A DNA stretch of 6,487 nucleotides from Nitrososphaerota archaeon (GTDB lineage: Archaea; Thermoproteota; Nitrososphaeria_A; Caldarchaeales; Wolframiiraptoraceae). Below are positions 1 through 5,310 of the stretch, piece by piece; the stretch's first letter is position 1; every line of letters begins with the position of its first letter. The stretch lies in contig JAGGVM010000129.1 of NCBI GenBank assembly GCA_021157985.1, positions 1 through 6,487 of the forward strand, read 5' to 3'. Made by a program: the position numbers and the translations under genes. The notes under the pieces were generated by a model. That model saw nothing but the letters and a program-made list of their open reading frames with translations, did not search any database and had not been told where the DNA came from.

Positions 1-1
1 C

Positions 2-193
2 TTAGACCACTTCGTGTGGCAGGTTGAGAACCCCGGCATAGGTAAGGCGCTCAGCGAAGCCGTATCCGCGGGGGACATCGCCTTATTGACCGCTGCGACG
101 ATCTGGATGGCTGGGTTCATAGTCGTGTTCAATAGGTTGTTTTGGAGGAGGCTTTATGAGAAAGCGGTTGTAAAGATCGGTGTGCGAGCATGA
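2..193 (+). CDS. ABC transporter permease, NitT/TauT type (C-terminal 63 residues, 5' end outside window)
   Basis: This is the end of an inner-membrane permease of a binding-protein-type importer. The frame is open from the left edge and stops at TGA 191-193. The visible 63 residues contain the C-terminal hallmark of the large two-module permeases that pair with AAA-associated-domain ATPases: a Gly-Asp (GDIALL) after an amphipathic stretch, one hydrophobic segment (TAATIWMAGFIVVF), then the basic tail NRLFWRRLYEKA. The Gly-Asp region falls where the cytoplasmic coupling end is expected, but the main EAA loop is outside the window. The stop overlaps the ATG of the downstream ATPase (ATGA), which points to translational coupling and one transport complex. 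The substrate cannot be told from this fragment. Family assignment is from pattern recognition; the exact length is unknown. Confidence 0.85.
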   Translation, partial: LDHFVWQVENPGIGKALSEAVSAGDIALLTAATIWMAGFIVVFNRLFWRRLYEKAVVKIGVRA

Positions 194-981
194 AAGCCGC
201 GGCGGAGAGGGCTGAGAGGATCACGGAGGCAATCCTCGAAGTCCGTGGAATAAGCTTTAGCTATACGATGAGGGAGGGGAAGAAGCTTCACGTCTTTGAG
301 GATTTCTCGCTTGACGTCCGCTATGCCGAGTTCCTCGGGATCACGGGGCCGAGTGGATGCGGTAAGAGCACTTTGCTTAGGATTATGGCCGGTTTGCTCA
401 AGCCCGAGAGGGGAGAAGTGTATTTTAGGGGAAAGCCGTTGAAAGAACCTACTCCGAGGATCTCGATGATGTTTCAAAACCCGGCGCTCTTCCCATGGTA
501 CACGGTGATCGAGAACGTCATGCTCGCCCTGATCCATGAAAAGGAACTGACTGAGGAGGAGAAAATGGAGCGCGCCAAGGTTTTCTTGGATATGGTGGGC
601 TTGATGGGGTTTGAATCAGCTTATCCGGCTGAGCTAAGCGGCGGGATGAAGCAGAGGGTCGCCTTAGCCAGGGCGCTCGTATCGCAGCCAGATCTGCTTT
701 TAATGGATGAACCGTTCAGCAACCTCGATCCGTTCACCGCGATATCTCTGAGAAAGGAGATCGAGACCCTCTGGCAGAATCAAAGCCTTCCCCCCAGCTC
801 AGTCGTCATGGTAAGCCACGATATCGAGGAGCTCGTGGAGCTTTCGGATAGGGTCGTGGTCTTGACGAAGAGGCCTGTTAAGATAGCGGGGATAATCGAG
901 GTTGATTTGGATAGGCCGAGGTCTAGGCGTAGTGGGCGGTTCTACGAATACGTTGACGAGATCTACACGCTTCTCAGCTAG
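190..981 (+). CDS. ABC transporter ATP-binding protein, NitT/TauT (nitrate/sulfonate/taurine) type
   Basis: This is the cytoplasmic ATPase that powers import through the upstream permease. All nucleotide-binding elements are intact in the 263 residues: Walker A GPSGCGKST (53-61), Q-loop Gln96 in MMFQNPALFPW, signature LSGGMKQR (149-156), Walker B LLLMDE (169-174), D-loop SNLD (177-180) and switch His210 in VSHD. The segment after the D-loop (DPFTAISLRKEIETLW) and the loop before the switch resemble the subgroup that carries a C-terminal AAA-associated domain in bacteria. That domain is absent here: the protein ends soon after the core, and the domain is encoded by the facing gene. The ATG at 190 overlaps the permease stop and has a GGTG 7 nt upstream (179-182), which supports this start. 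The 3' end overlaps the convergent gene by 8 bp. Substrate unknown. Confidence 0.95.
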   Translation: MKAAAERAERITEAILEVRGISFSYTMREGKKLHVFEDFSLDVRYAEFLGITGPSGCGKSTLLRIMAGLLKPERGEVYFRGKPLKEPTPRISMMFQNPALFPWYTVIENVMLALIHEKELTEEEKMERAKVFLDMVGLMGFESAYPAELSGGMKQRVALARALVSQPDLLLMDEPFSNLDPFTAISLRKEIETLWQNQSLPPSSVVMVSHDIEELVELSDRVVVLTKRPVKIAGIIEVDLDRPRSRRSGRFYEYVDEIYTLLS

Positions 982-1465
982 ATTTCACGTAGAATCTTTT
1001 CTCTTCTCCATCGTATTTAACGGTCTCGGTGTAGAGAAGCCATTGTAGCAGCATTTGATGGATTTGCTCGGGCCCTCGGTATTCCTCTACTAGGTCTTTG
1101 TCTTCGCTCAGGTCTTCGAAGAGCTCCTCCGCGGTGAACTCCCTCCTCGACTTTATGATCTTGAAGATCGTATAGAAAGGCTCAACGTTCATCAAAGCCT
1201 CTCTAAGCATCAGCTTCCTCTCGCTCGAGGTCGCTTTAACGAATTTTTCCCCCAGATTGGTTAAGGAGACGTCGCCGTTTTCAACTCTCAGTAGGCCGAG
1301 GGCTTCCGCTACCTCGACTATCGGTAAGAGGTCATCGACGTCGCTTTGGAGATCTATCGCTATTCTGGCTACGTCGGCTTTTCCGCCGCGCTCAGAAACG
1401 ACGTCCACGAGGCCTATGACCATTCCAGGTGTGACGGAGGGAGGAATTTTAGGGCGGCTACTCAT
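974..1465 (-). CDS. Stand-alone AAA-associated (AAA_assoc_C) domain protein, partner of the ABC ATPase
   Basis: This small cytoplasmic protein of 163 residues matches, by recognition, the AAA-associated C-terminal domain that bacteria fuse to NitT/TauT-like ABC ATPases. Residues 14-75 look like a winged-helix-like unit (helices around 14-25 and 45-57, then LRVENGDVSLTNLGEKFV). Residues 80-145 are helical (ERKLMLREAL, FYTIFKIIKS, FTAEELFEDL, then HQMLLQWLLYTE), ending in a short strand (KRFYV). The domain is thought to be regulatory, but its biochemical role is not established. The adjacent gene is an ATPase of exactly the right subgroup lacking this domain, and 263+163 residues is close to a fused protein's size. 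The gene is on the opposite strand, tail to tail with the ATPase, and the stops (TGA 974-976, TAG 979-981) interleave. ATG at 1465 has no clear ribosome site but has a TATA-like box 36-45 bp upstream. Confidence 0.82.
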   Translation of the reverse strand: MSSRPKIPPSVTPGMVIGLVDVVSERGGKADVARIAIDLQSDVDDLLPIVEVAEALGLLRVENGDVSLTNLGEKFVKATSSERKLMLREALMNVEPFYTIFKIIKSRREFTAEELFEDLSEDKDLVEEYRGPEQIHQMLLQWLLYTETVKYDGEEKRFYVKSS

Positions 1466-1500
1466 TCGCGTGCTCTAACTAGCAGGAAGAAGCCCACGAG

Positions 1501-1516
1501 ATAAACTTTTCCCGAG
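1501..1516 (-). promoter_or_regulatory. Putative archaeal BRE/TATA promoter for the AAA-associated gene
   Basis: On the minus strand the sequence reads CTCGGGAAAAGTTTAT, a purine-rich BRE-like stretch running into an A/T box. The box lies 36-45 bp before the ATG at 1465, so transcription would begin roughly 10-15 nt upstream of the start codon. This suggests the gene has its own promoter rather than depending on read-through from the glycosyltransferase gene. Spacing and composition fit archaeal promoters; there is no experimental support. Confidence 0.4.
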
Positions 1517-1533
1517 CAGGGGGTCCAAGTGAC

Positions 1534-1542
1534 AGAGAAAAA
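1534..1542 (-). terminator. Possible oligo-T terminator after the glycosyltransferase gene
   Basis: Seven bases past the glycosyltransferase stop, the minus strand reads TTTTTCTCT. Archaeal RNA polymerase commonly terminates at short U-rich tracts without a hairpin, and this is the only such tract in the 83-bp gap (1466-1548). It also lies just before the putative promoter of the next gene. The tract is short and interrupted, so support is weak. Confidence 0.25.
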
Positions 1543-1548
1543 CGGAGA

Positions 1549-2709
1549 TCACCAGCTCGATTCCAGCTCTCGGATGACACGGCGGACGGGATCTAAGCTT
1601 CTGAACAGGTTGGAGAACTTTTCAGCGCTTTCTCTATAGCTTTCGTTCGATAAAAGTTCTTGAAGACTTTTTCTCAGGGACTCCCGTGAGAGAGAGGTTT
1701 GACTTAGGATCACGCCCGCCCCATTTTCCGAAACCGAGCGAGCGTTCCCGAGCTGTTCCCCATGAGCTGGAATAGGTATCATCAAGACGGGCTTCCCGTA
1801 AGCTAACGCTTTAGCCAAAGTCGTCTGCCCCGCCCGACATATCACGACGTCGGCTATCTTCGTCAGCTCTAAGGGCTCCTCAACCCACTGAAAAACTTTA
1901 ACGGATTTCGAGCTGCCTTCGATTTCATCTCCTCCGAGAGTTGCTATAAATTGGAAATCGTTTGAAAGGCTTTCGAGAAGTGGGAGAATGCGGCGAGTGA
2001 GGAAAGCCCGCTCGTATTTTGGGCCCGATGCCTGGTAATAGATCACGGGCTTAGGGTTTTTTTCTAATCCGTATTTTTCGAGCAATACGTCTTTGGGTAG
2101 GAGGTCTTCCGGCTTCTTCTCTATTATCGGCCCTATGAAGTCCGTCTTCTCGGCGAGGGAATCGGGAATTACTAGGTTTTGTTTTGATATCGTGTATGGC
2201 TGGGGGTAATCCGCTACCATTATCTTGTCGCTGAGCCCCCATATTTGGCCGACCACCTGAGACATTGATTCTAGGAGCTCGATGAGCTTGGGATGTCTGG
2301 GGTAATCGACGCGGATGTTGAACTGGTTCAGAATAGTCAACACCTTTTTCCCGGCGATCTTTCCCGCGAGAATGGTCGAGGCCCTCGAGTCGGATAAAAC
2401 GAGATCTGAGCCCTCGATGCAGCTCAGCTCGCATGAAACTTGAGAGAGAAATTTTATGGGGAGGAAGACGTTTCCGTAGATCGTCATTTTTATGCTGACC
2501 TTTCCCTCAGGCAGAACTCCATATGAAATTCCTGGAACTAGGTGGACTGATACTCCAACCCTTTCTAAGTACCTGAATCCATCCGCGTATGAGGAGACCG
2601 AGATATCCCATCCACGCCTCATCAACTCCTTGATTATAACCGTTGATCGCGATGCATGGCCGTATCCTATTCCGCAGACCCCGAAGTGAATTTTTCTCTT
2701 AGGCCGCAT
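1549..2709 (-). CDS. GT-B fold glycosyltransferase, MurG/UDP-glucuronosyltransferase-like (MJ1255-like)
   Basis: This protein (386 residues) probably transfers a sugar from a nucleotide-sugar donor to an unknown lipid or glycan acceptor. It has the two-Rossmann GT-B layout. The N-terminal acceptor half opens with a strand then the glycine loop GYGHASRS (15-22), as in MurG-like enzymes and the archaeal MJ1255 group. The C-terminal donor half has VIYYQASG (222-229), the nucleotide-binding stretch CRAGQTTLAKALAYGKP (291-307) and the sugar-contacting PIPAHGEQLGNA (312-323). No transmembrane segment is obvious; such enzymes often sit on the cytoplasmic membrane face. The frame can also start at GTG 2715, two codons earlier. 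I chose ATG 2709 because AGGT (2718-2721) lies 8 nt upstream of it but only 2 nt from the GTG. The gene follows AMMECR1 by about 25 nt, so they are probably cotranscribed. Donor and acceptor cannot be inferred. Confidence 0.88.
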   Translation of the reverse strand: MRPKRKIHFGVCGIGYGHASRSTVIIKELMRRGWDISVSSYADGFRYLERVGVSVHLVPGISYGVLPEGKVSIKMTIYGNVFLPIKFLSQVSCELSCIEGSDLVLSDSRASTILAGKIAGKKVLTILNQFNIRVDYPRHPKLIELLESMSQVVGQIWGLSDKIMVADYPQPYTISKQNLVIPDSLAEKTDFIGPIIEKKPEDLLPKDVLLEKYGLEKNPKPVIYYQASGPKYERAFLTRRILPLLESLSNDFQFIATLGGDEIEGSSKSVKVFQWVEEPLELTKIADVVICRAGQTTLAKALAYGKPVLMIPIPAHGEQLGNARSVSENGAGVILSQTSLSRESLRKSLQELLSNESYRESAEKFSNLFRSLDPVRRVIRELESSW

Positions 2710-2738
2710 CGTCACCGACCTTTTTAGTTGGTTGGATC

Positions 2739-3359
2739 TTATTCTTGTTTGGGTTGAAGCTTCTTTTCTATTATCTTTCCGTTTGGGGACTCTTCCTCGA
2801 ATATCTGAGCCGTGAAGTGATAGATCCTGGCCTTCCCGGTCAGCCAGTAGGTCGCGGGTAATCCAGCTTTCATGCAGAGGTTCATCAAGTATTCCTCAGG
2901 AGACCAGTTATATTCCACCGGCACTTGGGGTAAGAGGAGACCGCTGAAGACGCCTGCCTCGATTATCAATCCGTCAACGCCTATCTTTATCAGTTTTGGA
3001 AGCTCTCTGGGATCTGAGTATTTTATTTCTTCAGGTGGGGTTAGAACGCTTACTTCGACCGTGATCTTCCCTAGTTCTTCTCGGGATAAAGGCGGGAATC
3101 TCGGGTCCTCGGTCGCGGCCGAGATGGCTGCTTTCATCGTCGCGTCAACTAGCTCGTGGATGGGGGTGGGGAAGCCTATGCAGCCTCTCAGCCCGTTATC
3201 CGGATAGGTTCTGAGGGTTACGAATACTCCCCGCTTCTCTCTCAAGCTATCTGGAACGTTTTCCGGGGGATTTGCTGCTCCTTTTGTTAGGTATGTTTCT
3301 ATTGTTTGTCTGGCGAGCTTGACCAGGAATACTCCCTCGCTCAGGCTGAGCAGCCTCAT
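2739..3359 (-). CDS. AMMECR1 domain protein
   Basis: This is a conserved cytoplasmic protein found across archaea, eukaryotes and many bacteria; its molecular activity is not established. The 206 residues cover the domain at the length usual for archaeal stand-alone members. The family's near-invariant motif LRGCIG is at 57-62 with Cys60. It is followed by the helix HELVDATMKAAISAA (68-82), DPRFPPLS (85-92), the strand ITVEVSVLTPPEEI (99-112) and GLLLPQVPVEYNWS (140-153), all landmarks of the fold. The start ATG (3359) is preceded by a good TATA-like box about 40 bp upstream, and the glycosyltransferase gene begins 23-29 nt past its stop. This gene therefore probably heads a two-gene transcript. 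In some bacteria AMMECR1 is encoded with a Memo protein and a radical-SAM protein; neither is visible here. Function beyond the family name is unknown. Confidence 0.95.
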   Translation of the reverse strand: MRLLSLSEGVFLVKLARQTIETYLTKGAANPPENVPDSLREKRGVFVTLRTYPDNGLRGCIGFPTPIHELVDATMKAAISAATEDPRFPPLSREELGKITVEVSVLTPPEEIKYSDPRELPKLIKIGVDGLIIEAGVFSGLLLPQVPVEYNWSPEEYLMNLCMKAGLPATYWLTGKARIYHFTAQIFEEESPNGKIIEKKLQPKQE

Positions 3360-3394
3360 ACCTAGGCGGCACCCGGGATTAGTGCTGTTGACGG

Positions 3395-3405
3395 TTATTT
3401 AAAAG
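3395..3405 (-). promoter_or_regulatory. Putative TATA box of the AMMECR1-glycosyltransferase transcript
   Basis: The minus strand reads CTTTTAAATAA, a close fit to an archaeal TATA box, preceded by an A/T-rich stretch. It lies 36-46 bp before ATG 3359 in the 52-bp gap after the Mut7-C gene. It predicts a short leader of about 10-20 nt. It is the best promoter-like match I see in the window. Confidence 0.5.
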
Positions 3406-3411
3406 TAAAAA

Positions 3412-3876
3412 TTAACGGGTTTTCACATGGGCTTTTTCGGCGAGCTTCCCGCGGGCTTTTTCGAATGTTTTGGTTATGTTTCTCCAGTGCGCTCCCTGCC
3501 AGTATTTCTTGCCGCAGTTAGGGCATATCCACTCGCTTCTTTCACCTTGTTTCTCTAAGATTAATAGGTGGTTGCATACGGGGCAGCGGGTTTTCCCGGG
3601 ATCGAAGTCCAAGCTTATTCCGTATCTGGAGGCCAGGTCGGCCAGGATTGAGGGGACATCGTTCTCGGTGATGAGCATCACGTTCAACCCTCTTCGATAT
3701 GCCGCCAGCGCGAGGCCCCTATCCATCGTGAGAATTATCCTCTGCTCCTCCTCTGCGATCCTGAGTATTTCCTCGTCTTCCCCACGCCAGTAGACCGTGT
3801 CGTATCCGAGTATCCTGAGCCAGGAGACCAAGTTCTTCAACATCGCGTCGACCAAGAACTTTACTTCGGTTTTCAT
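3412..3876 (-). CDS. Mut7-C RNase domain protein (PIN-like fold) with C-terminal zinc ribbon
   Basis: This is a small probable RNase of 154 residues, at the length usual for archaeal stand-alone Mut7-C proteins. The PIN-like nuclease part opens with FLVDAMLKNLVSWLRILGYD (7-26), where Asp10 is the expected first metal-binding acid. Acidic residues at 33-36 (EDEE) and Asp52 in LTMDRGLA supply the other probable metal ligands. A four-cysteine zinc ribbon follows: CPVC (Cys98, Cys101) and CPNC (Cys118, Cys121), closing with KKYWQGAHW (123-131), a typical ending for the family. The protein is predicted cytoplasmic. The family is named for the C-terminus of the worm exonuclease MUT-7, and RNase activity is predicted from fold; the substrate is unknown. 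The gene is co-oriented with the HAD gene upstream (50-nt gap) and AMMECR1 downstream (52-nt gap, with a promoter-like box), so it may be the last gene of its transcript. Confidence 0.92.
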   Translation of the reverse strand: MKTEVKFLVDAMLKNLVSWLRILGYDTVYWRGEDEEILRIAEEEQRIILTMDRGLALAAYRRGLNVMLITENDVPSILADLASRYGISLDFDPGKTRCPVCNHLLILEKQGERSEWICPNCGKKYWQGAHWRNITKTFEKARGKLAEKAHVKTR

Positions 3877-3907
3877 CTAACCCCGCACTGCTACTCGAGT
3901 GTTAAGT

Positions 3908-3921
3908 CTTATCAAATTTAG
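3908..3921 (-). promoter_or_regulatory. Weak TATA-like element upstream of the Mut7-C gene
   Basis: The minus strand reads CTAAATTTGATAAG, 32-45 bp before ATG 3876 in the gap after the HAD gene. Position and A/T content fit a TATA box, but the match is poor and the short gap equally allows read-through from the HAD gene. Confidence 0.25.
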
Positions 3922-3926
3922 ATGTT

Positions 3927-4640
3927 TCAATCTTCCTCAAGCAGGGATACGGCGCTCAAAATCGATTCAAGGCTTGGAATAACTAGCAACCCCAGCTCCT
4001 TTAAGACCTTTACTTCTCCGCCTCCCCTCTTGATATAGGCGGCTTTCATTCCGGCGGCGAGCGCCCCGGCCACGTCTTCCTTCGGGTTATCTCCTACGTG
4101 CATCGCTTCACCGCAGTCCACCCCGCATAAATCGCAGGCCTCGGCGAATATCCTCTTATCGGGCTTCGAGAAACCGATTTCATCGGAGTAGAGTTGGGCT
4201 TTGAAGAAGGCGGAGAGATCGAGTTTTTCTATGAGGAATCGAGTGTATGCTCCCGGCCAGAGGGCGACGTTTCCTACAATGCAGAGCGCGTATCGGCTTG
4301 AGAGCTGTTTTAGCGTGGTCTTCACGTCGGGGAAAATCAGCTGTTTTAGATCGAGTTTGATGAGCCCTCGAGCTACGCCCCTCCTCACGTCATCGACTTC
4401 TATGTCCAGCTTTTCGGCTACGAGGATCTGCGACTCATCTAAGACTTCCCAGTCTTCGATCTCACCTCGCAGGGACAGCGACTTCACCTCGTTGTATGAT
4501 TCGATTATTGCTTTCCCGGCTGTTTCCGCGTCCTTTCCTACGACCTCTCCGATTCCCTGGGCCATCGCGTTGAACATGACGTCGAGGTTTAGCAAGGTGT
4601 CCCATACATCGAACGTGATCAGTTTTATCCGCCGCTTCAT
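3927..4640 (-). CDS. HAD-superfamily protein with altered catalytic motifs I and II
   Basis: The 237 residues form a haloacid-dehalogenase-like Rossmann core with a helical C1 cap at roughly 20-95. Motif I is ITFDVWDTLL: the nucleophile Asp11 is present, but the position two residues later, which is Asp in phosphatases, is Trp13. Motif II, normally ending in Ser/Thr, reads CIVGN with Gly123. Motif III Lys159 (GFSKPDKRIF) and motif IV GDNPKED with Asp184 and Asp189 are intact. The magnesium site and nucleophile therefore look present, while the usual general acid and a phosphate-binding hydroxyl are missing. 2-Haloacid dehalogenases likewise lack the second Asp (they have Tyr), so a simple phosphatase label would be unsafe; the substrate is unknown. 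ATG 4640 starts 32 nt after the CBS gene's stop, which suggests cotranscription or a promoter overlapping that stop. No clear ribosome site is visible. Confidence 0.9.
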   Translation of the reverse strand: MKRRIKLITFDVWDTLLNLDVMFNAMAQGIGEVVGKDAETAGKAIIESYNEVKSLSLRGEIEDWEVLDESQILVAEKLDIEVDDVRRGVARGLIKLDLKQLIFPDVKTTLKQLSSRYALCIVGNVALWPGAYTRFLIEKLDLSAFFKAQLYSDEIGFSKPDKRIFAEACDLCGVDCGEAMHVGDNPKEDVAGALAAGMKAAYIKRGGGEVKVLKELGLLVIPSLESILSAVSLLEED

Positions 4641-4656
4641 CTCAGCGAGCTATTTT

Positions 4657-4677
4657 ACATATAGCGTTATTTTTATT
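4657..4677 (-). promoter_or_regulatory. A/T-rich promoter-like stretch before the HAD gene
   Basis: The minus strand carries AATAAAAATAACG followed by CTATATGT, 17-37 bp before ATG 4640 and overlapping the stop of the CBS gene. The first box would give a nearly leaderless mRNA; the second is too close for a normal start. Either is plausible in an archaeon with leaderless transcripts, but cotranscription with the CBS gene could make both irrelevant. Confidence 0.25.
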
Positions 4678-5251
4678 CTTGTTGTTTTCCCCGTCTGAGG
4701 AGTTCAAGCCTGCAGTCTTCGCAGAGGTATTGCCCGTTCACGTATAGGAGCATGTCGGACCATTCTCCGCAGAGGTCGCAGTATCCTTCGACGTATCCCT
4801 CCTTGTTCTGGGTTAGGCTTAGCCCCATTATGTCCATGTGCTCCTTGACGATCGCGAGTATTTCGGGAGTTACTTGGAGTATGTCCTTCACGCTTATCAG
4901 ACCTGATAGCCTCCCCTTGTAGACCACTGCGAGCCTGTTTATCTTAAGCTTGCTCATTTTCTTCAAGGCGTCCTCGATCTTCGCCTCGGGCTCGATCGTC
5001 TGCAGAGGCGTGCTCATTATCTCCTTGGCCTTGACCTCGTTCGGCCTCAGGTTTTTGGCTATCACTTTCTCGACTAGATCAGTCTTCGTTACTATTCCCC
5101 GGGGGCTTCCCTCATCGTCTACGACTATTATCGCTCCGACCTTATACTTCACCATCTTCTTAGCTAGGGATTCCGCCGTCTCGTTTTCCCGGCTCTCTAT
5201 CACCGGGCTCGACATCACGTCGCGGACCAGCACTTCATCGGTGATCCTCAA
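4673..5251 (-). CDS. Tandem CBS-domain protein with C-terminal zinc ribbon
   Basis: This is a cytoplasmic regulatory-type protein of 192 residues. CBS pairs bind adenine nucleotides such as AMP, ATP or SAM and usually control a partner; the ligand here is unknown. CBS1 spans about 8-63 (VRDVMSSPVIES to GIVTKTDLVEKVI) and CBS2 about 75-127 (AKEIMSTPLQTIEP to GLISVKDILQV). Both have the ending Ser/Thr-x-x-Asp (TKTD, SVKD) that often contacts ribose and phosphate. A helical linker leads to a four-cysteine zinc ribbon: CDLC (Cys158, Cys161) and CEDC (Cys177, Cys180). The N-terminus is uncertain. TTG 5251 is the earliest in-frame start, since a TGA lies three codons before it, and a strong GAGGAG sits only 2 nt upstream. 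GTG 5233 is the next option but lacks a well-spaced site. The gene lies between rqcH and the HAD gene and has a TATA-like box 37-51 bp upstream. Confidence 0.92.
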   Translation of the reverse strand: MRITDEVLVRDVMSSPVIESRENETAESLAKKMVKYKVGAIIVVDDEGSPRGIVTKTDLVEKVIAKNLRPNEVKAKEIMSTPLQTIEPEAKIEDALKKMSKLKINRLAVVYKGRLSGLISVKDILQVTPEILAIVKEHMDIMGLSLTQNKEGYVEGYCDLCGEWSDMLLYVNGQYLCEDCRLELLRRGKQQE

Positions 5252-5253
5252 GG

Positions 5254-5259
5254 CTCCTC
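5254..5259 (-). promoter_or_regulatory. Shine-Dalgarno GAGGAG close to a TTG start
   Basis: The minus strand reads GAGGAGCCTTG. The strong ribosome site supports initiation at TTG 5251, although the 2-nt spacing is shorter than usual. There is no ATG in frame near it; the nearby ATG in CCGATGAAG is out of frame. Confidence 0.5.
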
Positions 5260-5287
5260 ACTGCCGGCTAACACATCACTCAGATGG

Positions 5288-5302
5288 CTTTTAAGTCTTA
5301 AA
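5288..5302 (-). promoter_or_regulatory. Putative TATA box for the CBS gene
   Basis: The minus strand reads TTTAAGACTTAAAAG in the 59-bp gap between rqcH and the CBS gene. The CTTAAAAG box is centred about 41 bp before TTG 5251, which predicts a leader of about 15 nt that would hold the GAGGAG ribosome site. It suggests the CBS gene can be transcribed independently of rqcH. Confidence 0.4.
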
Positions 5303-5310
5303 CACCTTGA

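Noticed and set aside
154..537. Minus-strand open frame opposite the ABC ATPase
   Set aside because: It lies wholly antisense to a clearly recognised ATPase, has an arbitrary composition and no recognisable domain.
1257..1478. Plus-strand open frame opposite the AAA-associated gene
   Set aside because: The minus-strand product matches a known domain and partners the adjacent ATPase; this frame is Ser/Thr/Arg-rich with no domain.
1466..1548. Possible small RNA or small gene in the longest non-coding gap (83 bp)
   Set aside because: No strong hairpin or convincing short reading frame; the content is explained by a T-run after one gene and a promoter-like box for the next.
2051..2434. Minus-strand arginine-rich open frame inside the glycosyltransferase gene
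   Set aside because: Same strand, different frame from a well-supported GT-B enzyme, with low-complexity basic composition and no start signal.
4201..4698. Plus-strand open frame opposite the HAD gene
   Set aside because: Antisense to a gene with three recognisable HAD motifs, serine-rich, no domain recognised.
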